Notes under the pieces: generated by a model
What the model was told of the DNA's origin: nothing
What the model saw: only the letters and a program-made list of their open reading frames with translations
Databases searched by the model: none
Translations under genes and position numbers: made by a program
Source of the DNA: Thiomicrospira sp. XS5
GTDB lineage: Bacteria > Pseudomonadota > Gammaproteobacteria > Thiomicrospirales > Thiomicrospiraceae
Length of the DNA stretch: 64,000 nucleotides
Direction: 5' to 3'
Assembly (NCBI RefSeq): GCF_001507555.1
Contig: NZ_LQBO01000002.1
Coordinates: forward strand, 1 to 64,000
Shown here: positions 35,421-44,196 of the stretch, in pieces
Layout of the letters: each line of letters begins with the position of its first letter
Numbering within the stretch: the stretch's first letter is position 1

Positions 35421-36584
35421 ATGGTTAACCTGGGACAACTGTTATCGTTCAACATTTCCACACTTTGGCATCGTTCCGCCCGCAAAACAGCATCTCGCGC
35501 CTTAAACTCGCTCGATTATTCCGATATCGCCTTCCAATTGGCGACCACCGACAACCTGAAACGTTTGCTACCCAGCTTGCTTTCTCAGAGCGCTCTGCAA
35601 GACCAGTGCAGTGCCGAACTGCCTTATTACGACAGTCTGTTCATCCTGACGCCCTTGGCCGGTCATAAATACCATGTGCATGCCCCCGCCCTCCTGCCCC
35701 CGAACCCACAACTGATGAATTATTTTGAATCGCTACGCATCCGCACGCCGGGGCACAGCAATTCACAACGCATCGACCAGGTGGGCGCACACAATATTGT
35801 GTTTTTCCCGCTGCAAAATCGTGAAAGCCATGAAGAAGCCTACCTGGTGGTGGTCTTCAAAGGTCCGATTCCCAGAGACAATCACGCCGCCAACCTACTA
35901 CGCCCATTACGCAATGCGCTACAGAAAGGGCTACAGGCACATCAAAAACATCAACAGCAAATCGACCAGGCGGTGCAGCAGGAACGTGAAGCCCAAGCCG
36001 CCGATTTGCACGACTCCATTGCACAGATACTGAGTTATCTCAAAATGCGAGCTTACACCTTAAACAGTGCGTGCCTGGAACTCGAGGACCCAACCTTCCG
36101 AAAACTGAGCAAAGACATTGAACAGCAAATCGGGTTTGCACACCGCTTGACCCGCGAAATAATTTCATCCTCCCGCGTGACCTATGAGGAAACGCATCTT
36201 TCAAGCGCCATCGAAAACACCATGAATGAATTCGAACAGCTTTCCGGCATCGTCTTCGAGCTGGACAACCGGGCGAAAGAACCGCTGGAGACTGTCTCGC
36301 ACCCGAATGAAGTGCTATTCATCGTGCGTGAAGCGCTGTGCAATCTGGTGCGGCACTCTCATGCCTCACACACGCGAATCGTCATTACCCATCGCGCCGA
36401 TGTCGGCGTCAGCATCACCGTGGAAGATAACGGTATCGGTATCCGCCCGAACCCCGCCCGCAAGGACAGCTTCGGGCTCCGCATAATGGAAGAACGCGCC
36501 CGCAAGCTGGGCGCCAAATTACAAATCGAAACGCGTCAGCAAGGTGGCACGCGCGTTTGCTTACGGCTACCAAGGAAAAACTGA
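35421..36584 (+). CDS. NarX/DegS-type soluble sensor histidine kinase
   Basis: A 387-residue cytoplasmic kinase. The N-terminal ~190 residues show no transmembrane helix and look like a GAF-like sensor. A coiled coil leads into the HisKA_3 motif EREAQAADLHDSIAQILSYLKM with the phosphorylated His. The ATPase domain has REALCNLVRHSHASH, VEDNGIGIRP and GLRIMEERARKLGAKL. The next gene starts 5 bp on, encoding its response regulator. Position between tdm and tmm suggests control of the methylated-amine genes. Confidence 0.9.
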   Translation: MVNLGQLLSFNISTLWHRSARKTASRALNSLDYSDIAFQLATTDNLKRLLPSLLSQSALQDQCSAELPYYDSLFILTPLAGHKYHVHAPALLPPNPQLMNYFESLRIRTPGHSNSQRIDQVGAHNIVFFPLQNRESHEEAYLVVVFKGPIPRDNHAANLLRPLRNALQKGLQAHQKHQQQIDQAVQQEREAQAADLHDSIAQILSYLKMRAYTLNSACLELEDPTFRKLSKDIEQQIGFAHRLTREIISSSRVTYEETHLSSAIENTMNEFEQLSGIVFELDNRAKEPLETVSHPNEVLFIVREALCNLVRHSHASHTRIVITHRADVGVSITVEDNGIGIRPNPARKDSFGLRIMEERARKLGAKLQIETRQQGGTRVCLRLPRKN

Positions 36585-36588
36585 CACC

Positions 36589-37284
36589 ATGAAATCCCCT
36601 ACGACAGCGAATGCCATCGTCGTCGACGACCACCCATTATTTCGGCGCGGCGTCGTCGAACTGCTGAATGAAAGCGACCGTTTTGACGTCATGCAATCCT
36701 ACGGATCGGCATTGGAATTGATTGAAGACATGCCGGAGATACCGCCGGACTTACTGCTACTGGATTTGCAAATGCCCGATATGAGTGGTATCGAAGCGCT
36801 GAAAGCCCTTCGCCCGCAACTGACTGACACCAAAATCGTTATGCTGACGGTGTCGATGGACAGCCAAAGCCTGATGGAAGCCATCAGCATCGGTGCCGAT
36901 GGCTATCTGTTGAAGGACACCGACTCCGAACAGATTCTCGACCACCTGTCGGCGGTGCTGGCCGGAAAAATCGCCATCGACGAATCCGCGGTGACCTTGC
37001 TGGCCCAAGGCATTCGCACCCAAGGCCAACCAGCGCCAACGCAACGCGAACCCGAAAACCACGAAGACATTCTCAACGAACTGACCGAACGCGAACGCCA
37101 AACACTGGAATTGATTTCAAAAGGCCTCAGCAACAAGCTAATTGCCCGAGAACTCGGCATCAGCGACGGTACGGTCAAAGTCTACGTTAAAAATCTGCTG
37201 CGCAAACTTGACCTGCATTCCCGATTGGAGCTGGCGGCCTGGAATCATCGCCTGAAAGCGTCGCAAACGGACGAATCGTCATGA
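36589..37284 (+). CDS. LuxR/NarL-family response regulator
   Basis: A 231-residue regulator. The receiver domain (residues ~7-125) has the acidic pair in VVDDHPLFRRG, the phosphoacceptor Asp in LLLLDLQMPD and the Lys in GYLLKDTD. The C-terminal LuxR HTH has LTERERQTLELISKGLSNKLIARELGISDGTVKVYVKNLLRKL. The ATG at 36589 is used because the upstream in-frame ATG lies inside the kinase gene. It overlaps the following PAS gene by 4 bp. Confidence 0.93.
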   Translation: MKSPTTANAIVVDDHPLFRRGVVELLNESDRFDVMQSYGSALELIEDMPEIPPDLLLLDLQMPDMSGIEALKALRPQLTDTKIVMLTVSMDSQSLMEAISIGADGYLLKDTDSEQILDHLSAVLAGKIAIDESAVTLLAQGIRTQGQPAPTQREPENHEDILNELTERERQTLELISKGLSNKLIARELGISDGTVKVYVKNLLRKLDLHSRLELAAWNHRLKASQTDESS

Positions 37285-38069
37285 CCGCGTGGCTGCAAAG
37301 CGCGGCCGATTGGCTGCGAAGCCCTCACAGTTTGAACCTGGAGACGCTGATCGACAGCCTCAACGACGCCGTCATCGTCATCGAAAAACACAATCGGTTG
37401 CAGTACGCCAACCGCCATTGGTCTCAGTTGACGGGCCACGCTTCCGCCGACTGTCAGCATCAACCCTTCACCCAATTCATTCACCCGGAAGATCGCGTCA
37501 ACTGGCAAATTGCTTTCCAGAAATTTCACCAGGCCTGCGACAGCCAATTATTATGGCTACGCATTCTCGATAAGGAGGATGTGGTGCATTGGTGCGAAAT
37601 ACGGGTGCAACCGCTGTTGCCAAACCGGCCTTATCCGTTAAGCGCCACTTTGTGCGACATCACCCCGCAAATCCGTTCCGACCAAATCAAGGAAGCCCGT
37701 TACCGCAGCCTGAACCGTTTAGTCGACCGGGTGCCCGCGATGATTTACCGCTCCCGCAACAACATTCACTGGACCATGGAGTTTGTCAGCGACGGTTGCC
37801 GGGAGCTGACCGGTTACACGCCGGAAAAAATGATTAACAATGCCGAACTGTCTTACGGTTCGCTGATTCACGACGACGACCAGGAAGACGTCTGGTGCAA
37901 TGTCCAAAAAGCCATACAGGACAACCGTTGCTTTGAAATTACTTACCGTTTGCGCCACGCGGACGGCCATACCCGCCAAGTGTACGAAAAAGGCTGTGCC
38001 ATTTATTCCGATACCGGTTCCATTCTCGGCATCGAAGGCGTGATTTTCGCCTTGGACAACGTGCTTTAA
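37281..38069 (+). CDS. Stand-alone tandem PAS-domain protein
   Basis: A 262-residue protein with two PAS domains: residues ~22-125 (LIDSLNDAVIVIEKHNRLQYANRHW, then HPEDR) and ~140-260 (DRVPAMIYRSRNN, SYGSLIHDDDQEDVW, EITYRLRHADGHTRQVYEKG with PAC). There is no kinase, GGDEF or DNA-binding output. Its start overlaps the response-regulator stop, so it is a third component of this signalling operon, perhaps a sensor adapting the soluble kinase. That role is inferred. Confidence 0.85.
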   Translation: MTAWLQSAADWLRSPHSLNLETLIDSLNDAVIVIEKHNRLQYANRHWSQLTGHASADCQHQPFTQFIHPEDRVNWQIAFQKFHQACDSQLLWLRILDKEDVVHWCEIRVQPLLPNRPYPLSATLCDITPQIRSDQIKEARYRSLNRLVDRVPAMIYRSRNNIHWTMEFVSDGCRELTGYTPEKMINNAELSYGSLIHDDDQEDVWCNVQKAIQDNRCFEITYRLRHADGHTRQVYEKGCAIYSDTGSILGIEGVIFALDNVL

Positions 38070-38253
38070 CACATCACCTACCCCACTCGTACTACCCCGT
38101 TACCCTTTTAGAGTTACTAACTCTTAGGAATACCGAACCCCGGCTAAATCCATTAACTTATCTCCTAACGAAACAAAGAAACTTTTTTTCTTTAAAAGAA
38201 ACGTCGTTTCATTACCACACTTATTTCATTAGGTTTCATTAGGAGACATCACC
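38070..38253 (+). promoter_or_regulatory. tmm-dmm promoter region with repeats and dyads
   Basis: Two palindromes are present: AGAGTTACTAACTCT at 38110-38124 and GAAACGTCGTTTC at 38198-38210. TTTCATTA occurs three times (38207, 38224, 38234) close to the ribosome site TTAGGAGACATCACC. TACCCC-type motifs recur at 38079-38105. These are candidate sites for the adjacent LuxR-type regulator. Confidence 0.45.
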
Positions 38254-39627
38254 ATGACAAAACGTGTCGCGATTATCGGCGCCGGGCCTAGCGGACTGGC
38301 ACAATTGAGAGCTTTCCAATCCGCCCAATCCAAAGGCGCAGACATTCCGGAACTGGTTTGTTTTGAGAAACAAAGCGATTGGGGCGGTTTGTGGAATTAC
38401 ACCTGGCGCACCGGGCTGGACGAAAACGGCGAGCCGGTGCATTGCAGTATGTATCGTTATCTATGGTCAAACGGCCCGAAGGAGTGTTTGGAGTTCGCGG
38501 ATTACACCTTCGACGAGCATTTCGGCAAGCCCATCGCCTCTTACCCGCCGCGTGAAGTGTTGTGGGATTACATTAAAGGCCGAGTCGAAAAAGCCGGTGT
38601 CCGGGATTACATCCGTTTCAACACCGTGGTCCGTAACGTTTCATACGACGACGACGCCGAAACCTTCACCGTCACGGTTCAAGACCACAATGAAGACAAG
38701 ATCTATTCCGAAGAATTCGACTATGTGATTTCCGCCTCCGGTCACTTTTCCACACCCAAAGTGCCGGATTTTGAAGGCTTCCAGACCTTCGGCGGCCGCA
38801 TCCTGCACGCCCACGATTTCCGCGACGCCTTGGAATTCAAAGACAAGGATATTCTATTGGTCGGCGCCAGTTACTCGGCAGAAGACATCGGGTCGCAGTG
38901 TTATAAATACGGCGCCAAAAGTATTATCACTTGCTACCGTTCGGCACCGATGGGCTATAAGTGGCCGGAAAACTGGGACGAAAAACCGCTTTTGGAGCGT
39001 GTTGACACCCACCGCGCCTATTTCGCCGACGGCAGTTCCAAGAAAATCGACGCCATTATCCTGTGCACCGGCTATTTACACCACTTCCCATACCTGCCGG
39101 ACTCCCTGCGTTTGGTGACGGACAACCGACTTTGGCCGCTTGACCTGTATAAAGGCGTGGTCTGGGAAAACAATCCGAAATTCTTTTATCTCGGTATGCA
39201 AGACCAGTGGTACACCTTCAATATGTTCGACGCCCAGGCCTGGTATGTCCGCGACGTGATTCTCGGACGCATTCCGTTGCCGAGCAAAGCGGAAATGACC
39301 CAAAACTCCCAGGCCTGGCGGGAAAAGGAATTGACGCTGGAAACCGCGGAAGAAATGTACACCTTCCAAGGCGATTACATTCAGGAACTGATCGACGCCA
39401 CCGATTATCCGTCTTTCGACATTCCGGCCGTCAACCAGACCTTCTTAGAGTGGAAACACCACAAGAAGGAAAACATCATGACCTTCCGCGATCATTCTTA
39501 CCGCTCTTTGATGACCGGCACCATGTCGCCGAAACATCACACACCGTGGATTGATGCACTGGACGATTCGCTTGAAGCGTATCTCGCGGACGGTCCACAG
39601 GACGAAAAACTCGCCGCCAACCAATGA
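38254..39627 (+). CDS. tmm: Trimethylamine monooxygenase (flavin-containing)
   Basis: A 457-residue bacterial FMO that oxidises trimethylamine to TMAO with NADPH and O2. It has the FAD motif [17 protein letters not shown], the FMO identifying segment [14 protein letters not shown], the NADPH site [17 protein letters not shown] and [15 protein letters not shown]. Length matches characterised Tmm proteins. Two CCAGGCCTGG copies lie inside (39234, 39309). It is first in the tmm-dmm operon, overlapping an ATG of the next frame at its stop. Context with Tdm and Dmm supports amine rather than sulfide substrates, though Tmm enzymes also accept dimethylsulfide. Confidence 0.9.
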   Translation: MTKRVAIIGAGPSGLAQLRAFQSAQSKGADIPELVCFEKQSDWGGLWNYTWRTGLDENGEPVHCSMYRYLWSNGPKECLEFADYTFDEHFGKPIASYPPREVLWDYIKGRVEKAGVRDYIRFNTVVRNVSYDDDAETFTVTVQDHNEDKIYSEEFDYVISASGHFSTPKVPDFEGFQTFGGRILHAHDFRDALEFKDKDILLVGASYSAEDIGSQCYKYGAKSIITCYRSAPMGYKWPENWDEKPLLERVDTHRAYFADGSSKKIDAIILCTGYLHHFPYLPDSLRLVTDNRLWPLDLYKGVVWENNPKFFYLGMQDQWYTFNMFDAQAWYVRDVILGRIPLPSKAEMTQNSQAWREKELTLETAEEMYTFQGDYIQELIDATDYPSFDIPAVNQTFLEWKHHKKENIMTFRDHSYRSLMTGTMSPKHHTPWIDALDDSLEAYLADGPQDEKLAANQ

Positions 39628-39653
39628 ACCCGGTCAGACATCAGGAGACGTTT

Positions 39654-40220
39654 ATGCAACCCGTTCCCAGTATCAAAAGTCGGCCGGTCTATGAAGACAT
39701 CGGCATTGACCCGGCCGTGCAAAAACATCTGTTCATCGCGCAAACCGGCAGCTTCGACAAATTGGCGAAACTCTACCAGGCCTGCCCGAGTGATAAAAGT
39801 TGCTGGATTGTCGGCGACGACACTCAGGAAAGCCTGCCCGACAACAGCCGTTTCGTTTCGCAGGACGGCATCGACACGGTGTTCGGCGAACAGTTCGCCG
39901 ACCTGCCGATTTCCAGCCACATCTATGTGGCCGGGCAAAACGAGTCTTTTTTGTGGGACATCCACAACCTCGCCACCCGGGCCGGACTGGCGTCGGAACA
40001 GGTGAAGATGTTCGAACCTGTCACCAACCAGAGACGGCTGTTCTGCACCCATTGTTACACCCTCACCGAGGGCGTGACCCATTCGCCTTACGAATGCCCG
40101 GGCTGCGGTCGCTTACTCTTGGTTCGCGACCATTTCTCCCGCATCCATGCGGCCTATGTCGGCGTCATCATCAATGCGGAAGACCCGAACGACATTCCCG
40201 AAACAGAGGAGTTGAGCTAA
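39654..40220 (+). CDS. dmmA: Dimethylamine monooxygenase small subunit, DmmA-like
   Basis: A 188-residue protein. The C-terminal part has a zinc-ribbon-like cysteine set, LFCTHCYTLTEG followed by YECPGCGRLLL, then VRDHFSRIHAAYVGV. This fits the DmmA family of the multisubunit dimethylamine monooxygenase that makes methylamine and formaldehyde. The ATG at 39654 follows CAGGAGACGTTT and is preferred over ATG 39624, which overlaps the tmm stop. Its TAA overlaps the reductase ATG by one base. Confidence 0.8.
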   Translation: MQPVPSIKSRPVYEDIGIDPAVQKHLFIAQTGSFDKLAKLYQACPSDKSCWIVGDDTQESLPDNSRFVSQDGIDTVFGEQFADLPISSHIYVAGQNESFLWDIHNLATRAGLASEQVKMFEPVTNQRRLFCTHCYTLTEGVTHSPYECPGCGRLLLVRDHFSRIHAAYVGVIINAEDPNDIPETEELS

Positions 40221-41167
40221 TGAGTGCCGCTATGAAAGTCCATGTCAGCGCCATCCGTAAAGTGGCGCCGACCATCAAGGAATTCATCTTGACGCCGGCT
40301 GACGGTGAATTCTTTCCCTTTTCACCCGGTTCCCACATCGTGGTGGAAATGCAGACCGACAGCAAAACCATCCGCAACGCTTACTCCTTGTTGAGCGATC
40401 CGATGGACAACCGTCAATACCGCATAGCGGTTCGCTTGCAACCCGAATCGCGTGGCGGTTCCGAGTTCATGCATCATGAAGTGCATGAAGGCGACGAATT
40501 GACGATTACACCGCCGAACAACCTGTTCTCGCCGGACTGGCGTGCCAAGAAACACGTGTTCTTCGCCGGAGGCGTCGGCATCACACCCTTTATGTCGTAC
40601 ATCCCGGAAATGCTGCGCCGCGGCGCGGACTTCGAACTGCACTACATGTATCGCAGCACTCAGACAGGCGCCTATGTGGAAGCGCTTCGCGACCTGATCG
40701 GCGAGCGTTTGCACACCTACGACTCCATCACCTCCAGCCGGGCGGAAATCGCCGACATCATGGCCCATTGCCCGCAAGGCACGCACCTTTACATTTGCGG
40801 CCCGGAATCGTTGATCGACACGGTGCGTTACCGCGGTCAACAAACCGGCTGGCCGGCGTCCCACATCCATTACGAAGCCTTTGCCGCGCCCAAACCCGGT
40901 AAACCCTTTGTGGCGGAATTGAAGAAATCCGGCAAAACCATTTATGTACCGGAAGACCAATCGCTTCTGGAAGCCCTGGAGGCCAACGAAGTAGAGATAC
41001 CGAACCTGTGCCGTGGCGGCGTTTGCGGCCAGTGCAGGAGTCCGGTATTGGATGGCGATATCGAACATCGGGATGAGTTCCTATCCGAAAAAGAAAAGTC
41101 CGACAACCGCTGCATTATGCCTTGCGTGTCACGCGCCAAGTCCAGTCGGTTACACCTAGACATTTAA
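40220..41167 (+). CDS. dmmB: Dimethylamine monooxygenase reductase subunit (PDR/VanB type)
   Basis: A 315-residue flavin/2Fe-2S reductase. A ferredoxin-reductase flavin domain (FSPGSHIVVEM, IRNAYSLLSDP) is followed by an NAD(P)H domain (VFFAGGVGITPFMSYI, HLYICGPESLID). The C-terminal 2Fe-2S ferredoxin has CRGGVCGQCRSPV and a final Cys in RCIMPCVSRA. It would pass electrons from NAD(P)H to the haem subunit encoded next. The order is as in phthalate dioxygenase reductases. Confidence 0.88.
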   Translation: MSAAMKVHVSAIRKVAPTIKEFILTPADGEFFPFSPGSHIVVEMQTDSKTIRNAYSLLSDPMDNRQYRIAVRLQPESRGGSEFMHHEVHEGDELTITPPNNLFSPDWRAKKHVFFAGGVGITPFMSYIPEMLRRGADFELHYMYRSTQTGAYVEALRDLIGERLHTYDSITSSRAEIADIMAHCPQGTHLYICGPESLIDTVRYRGQQTGWPASHIHYEAFAAPKPGKPFVAELKKSGKTIYVPEDQSLLEALEANEVEIPNLCRGGVCGQCRSPVLDGDIEHRDEFLSEKEKSDNRCIMPCVSRAKSSRLHLDI

Positions 41168-41183
41168 TCAAAGGAAATTGACG

Positions 41184-42203
41184 ATGAGATTAGCCCCAAA
41201 ACCCGTACAAACTTTCCGCGACGACTTCACTTACACCAACAGTGACGAAGCCATCAAACGCTTTCCGTTCCCGTTTCCGGAAGACGAATACATGTATTCG
41301 GTCAATATCGAACCCCACACCCTGCCCGGACCGGAAGGGTCGGTCTACGAACACCTGTTCGACATCGACGAACACTACCTGTCGGAAATGGCGGAACGCA
41401 AACAGGTTCTGGCCGAAAACCCGAAACGCTGCCTGGCCATGGACCACATGGATCTTGCCTGTTGGGATTTCATCGACCGCGCCATGACGACCATGTCGCA
41501 GGATTACCCGAATTATTTCACGTTAGAAAAAGATGGAGAACATTGGACATGGGAAAACAAACTACTCGGCATCAAAGACACCTTCACCTTCGGCGACAGC
41601 CGAACGCTACCGCACCCCCCGATGGAATACATGGGCTGTCAGGTGCAAGGCGATATCGCCCTGCTCGATCAACGGGACAACGACCTGTTTATGGACGCGG
41701 GCATCATCACCTGCCCGGCGGATTGGTCTCTAGCGTTCGACGCTGGTATGAGCTTTTCGCAATGGCATGGTCCAGTCCCTCTGGCGCATGAAGCCGGCAT
41801 CTTCGAACGGGCCCTGAAATACCTGAACGCCATCCCGGTCGACCAACCGGTGCGTCGTTTGAACTGGACATTAACCATCAACGCCCGCATGGACACCTCA
41901 CCGGAAACCTATCCGAATTGGGGTACCGACCGCGACAGCGTCACGCCGGAAAACGTCGGCGAAAAAGTCTATCTGCGTGTCGAACTTCAGGTGCTGGATC
42001 GCATGCCGCGAAGCAATGCGCTGATGTTCAGCATCCGCACGTATCTGATCAGCATGAACGACCTGGTCACCAACCCGGAATGGGCCAAACGCATGCACCG
42101 CGTCATGAAAACCCTGCCGGAAGAGTTGATTGAATACAAAGGCCTAACCCGCTATCACTCCACCCTATTGGATTGGCTGAAACAGTTCGATTTGGAAAAC
42201 TGA
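41184..42203 (+). CDS. Haem-dependent oxidative N-demethylase (DUF3445) subunit of dimethylamine monooxygenase
   Basis: A 339-residue DUF3445 protein, the presumed haem-binding catalytic subunit that hydroxylates dimethylamine. Family features include YMYSVNIEPH near the start, CWDFIDRAMTTM, DIALLDQRDNDLFMDAGIITCPADWS and FSQWHGPVPL with invariant His/Trp, and LNWTLTINAR. The ATG at 41184 follows AAAGGAAATTGACG. Subunit letters differ between published operons, so no symbol is given. It completes a tmm-dmm gene set in one transcript. Confidence 0.85.
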   Translation: MRLAPKPVQTFRDDFTYTNSDEAIKRFPFPFPEDEYMYSVNIEPHTLPGPEGSVYEHLFDIDEHYLSEMAERKQVLAENPKRCLAMDHMDLACWDFIDRAMTTMSQDYPNYFTLEKDGEHWTWENKLLGIKDTFTFGDSRTLPHPPMEYMGCQVQGDIALLDQRDNDLFMDAGIITCPADWSLAFDAGMSFSQWHGPVPLAHEAGIFERALKYLNAIPVDQPVRRLNWTLTINARMDTSPETYPNWGTDRDSVTPENVGEKVYLRVELQVLDRMPRSNALMFSIRTYLISMNDLVTNPEWAKRMHRVMKTLPEELIEYKGLTRYHSTLLDWLKQFDLEN

Positions 42204-42285
42204 TACACACGAATCATTGTTTACCCGCTCGGCGGCAGCGTCGGGCGATTTTTATCACGCACTCAAAGTAGTAAAGGAGAACGTC

Positions 42286-42642
42286 ATGGCGATGACACAT
42301 TACCCACAAGCGACGAAACGTACCGAAATCCCGAGCATGGGCGTTAATAACTGCAATGCCTTCCTAACGGATTTGGTGGTTTCCGAAGACCCGGACAAGA
42401 CCATTGTCGGCGGTTTTTTCAAAATGGAGAAATCCGATGAGCCGTTGGTGTACACCTACACCTATCATGAAATGAAAATCATCGTCGAAGGCGAAATGAT
42501 CATTTCCGACGAAACCGGTCAAGAAGTCCATGCCCGAGTCGGGGATGTCTTTCATTTCCCGAAAGGCAGCGTCATCACCTTCCAGTCCCCTAGCGTCGGG
42601 TTAGGTTTCTTCTGCGGCCAACGTCGCGAAGGCGAAGGCTAA
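42286..42642 (+). CDS. EutQ-like cupin protein
   Basis: A 118-residue single-domain cupin: YTYHEMKIIVEGEMIISDETG and ARVGDVFHFPKGSVITFQSP are cupin motifs 1 and 2. The HEMK and FHFPKG portions carry some metal-ligand-type residues, but the set is incomplete, as in EutQ-like proteins. The ATG at 42286 follows AAAGGAGAACGTC. It is the last gene of the tmm-dmm operon and is followed by a terminator. It may bind an amine, C1 adduct or metal; function unknown. Confidence 0.8.
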   Translation: MAMTHYPQATKRTEIPSMGVNNCNAFLTDLVVSEDPDKTIVGGFFKMEKSDEPLVYTYTYHEMKIIVEGEMIISDETGQEVHARVGDVFHFPKGSVITFQSPSVGLGFFCGQRREGEG

Positions 42643-42665
42643 GTGAATTAGCAACCGCACAAAAT

Positions 42666-42694
42666 AAAAAACGGCCAGGTCTGGCCGTTTTTGA
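42666..42694 (+). terminator. Terminator of the tmm-dmm operon
   Basis: AAAAAACGGCCAG-GT-CTGGCCGTTTTT is a strong stem with flanking A- and T-runs, so it can also end the convergent ppiC gene. Its core is a variant of the CCAGGCCTGG palindrome. Confidence 0.88.
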
Positions 42695-42715
42695 AGGTGA
42701 ATCAAACCGGGTGGT

Positions 42716-42997
42716 TTATTCGGTTCTGTCCGTCACTTCCACCAGGTGATAACCGAATTGGGTCTTGATTGGCCCTTCCAAAGAACCGACCTCGGCCGAA
42801 AAACAGACCTTATCAAATTCCGGCACCATCATGCCCGGTCCGAATTGCCCCAAATCTCCGCCACTACGGCTGGATGGACACTGAGAATTATCACGCGCCA
42901 CATCGGCGAAATCCGCACCCTCTTCAATTTGTTTTTTCAACGCCAACGCTTTCTCTTCGGTATCGACAAGAATGTGTCTCGCGGTCGCTAATGCCAT
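42716..42997 (-). CDS. ppiC: Parvulin-type peptidyl-prolyl cis-trans isomerase
   Basis: A 93-residue free-standing cytoplasmic parvulin. ARHILVDTEEKALALKKQI, CPSSRSGGDLGQFGPGMMVPEFD and IKTQFGYHLVEV are the standard elements. The ATG at 42997 follows AAGGAAAGTAAA and is preferred to upstream ATGs. It converges on the cupin gene. Confidence 0.92.
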   Translation of the reverse strand: MALATARHILVDTEEKALALKKQIEEGADFADVARDNSQCPSSRSGGDLGQFGPGMMVPEFDKVCFSAEVGSLEGPIKTQFGYHLVEVTDRTE

Positions 42998-43101
42998 TTT
43001 TACTTTCCTTTTCATTTCGATGGTTCCCGGCATCCGGTTTCGATATCCGAAAAGCCAAAGATCACCATCATTTTTTCAATCAATCATTGCTTCAGTTCGC
43101 A

Positions 43102-43107
43102 TATAAT
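43102..43107 (+). promoter_or_regulatory. -10 box close to the HMG-CoA reductase start
   Basis: A consensus TATAAT ends only 8 bp before the ATG at 43116, which would place transcription start within two or three bases of the start codon. No Shine-Dalgarno is visible, so the mRNA may be leaderless. The -35 region is weak. Confidence 0.4.
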
Positions 43108-43115
43108 ACCCCAAT

Positions 43116-44186
43116 ATGAAAAATGAATCATCCGACAAAACCGCCATGCACTTTGCACAGGTTCCCATGCAGTCGGTCGGCCCGTTCAAACTCATCGGCG
43201 AGGTGGACACCGACGACCTGATGGTGCCCATGGCGACGTATGAATCACCGCTCTGGCCCTCCGTGGCCCGTGGCGCCCGCGTGACCCATCGTGCCGGCGG
43301 CATTCGCGTCACCGTCATCGACGAGCGCATGACCCGCTCGGTCTTGCTGGAAGCGCCAAATGCCGAAGTCGCTCTGCGCGACTACCGCGCCCTGCAACAA
43401 CGCCAGGACGACTTGCAAGCCGTGGTATCGGAATCCAGCCGCTTCGCGAAACTGCTGGACACTCATGTGCAAATTGTCGGCAAACTGATTTATTTACGCT
43501 TGGAATTCCATACTGGCGACGCCTCCGGCCATAACATGGTCACCAATGCCGCCGACCGTTTAATTCCTTGGATTCTGCAACAGTATCCGGAACTGGATTA
43601 CGTTTCTATTTCGGCCAATTACTGCACGGACAAGAAAGTCTCCGCCGTCAACGGCATTCTGGGGCGCGGTAAAAACGTGGTGTGTGAAACCACCATCCCT
43701 CGCAAACTCTGTCAGCGTTTTCTGAAAACCACCCCCGAAGCGCTGGTGGATTTGCATATTAAAAAAGACCTGATCGGCAGCATCGTTTCCGGCGGCTTGC
43801 GCAGCGCCAACGCCCATGTGGCGAATATGCTGCTCGGCTTTTACCTCGCCACCGGCCAGGATGCCGCCAATATCGTCGAAGGTTCGCAAGCCATCAACCA
43901 CGCCGAAGTCACGCCGGACGGCGATTTGTATTTTTCCACCAGTCTGCCGAACTTGATTGTCGGCACCGTCGGTAACGGCAAAGGCTTGGACTTCGTTTTG
44001 GACAACCTCAAGCAACTCGGCTGTAACGACGAAACCGCCAGGCCTGGTCAAAATGCCCGTCGCCTGGCCTGCATCGCCGGCGCCACCGCTTTATGCGGCG
44101 AGCTGTCCTTGCTGGCCGCGCAAACCAATCCCGGCGAATTAATGGCCGCGCATTTGAAACTCGAACGCCAAGCAGATTCCGATTAA
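43116..44186 (+). CDS. Hydroxymethylglutaryl-CoA reductase
   Basis: A 356-residue soluble HMG-CoA reductase making mevalonate. Catalytic regions include VVSESSRFAKLLD (Glu), HTGDASGHNMVTNAADR (NAD(P)H/Asp site), YCTDKKVSAVNGILGRGKNV (Lys) and AAHLKLER (His near the C-terminus). It lacks an N-terminal membrane anchor. It is followed 10 bp later by type 2 IPP isomerase and then HMG-CoA synthase, forming a mevalonate cluster. A CCAGGCCTGG copy is at 44038. Confidence 0.92.
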   Translation: MKNESSDKTAMHFAQVPMQSVGPFKLIGEVDTDDLMVPMATYESPLWPSVARGARVTHRAGGIRVTVIDERMTRSVLLEAPNAEVALRDYRALQQRQDDLQAVVSESSRFAKLLDTHVQIVGKLIYLRLEFHTGDASGHNMVTNAADRLIPWILQQYPELDYVSISANYCTDKKVSAVNGILGRGKNVVCETTIPRKLCQRFLKTTPEALVDLHIKKDLIGSIVSGGLRSANAHVANMLLGFYLATGQDAANIVEGSQAINHAEVTPDGDLYFSTSLPNLIVGTVGNGKGLDFVLDNLKQLGCNDETARPGQNARRLACIAGATALCGELSLLAAQTNPGELMAAHLKLERQADSD

Positions 44187-44196
44187 CGGCACCCCC

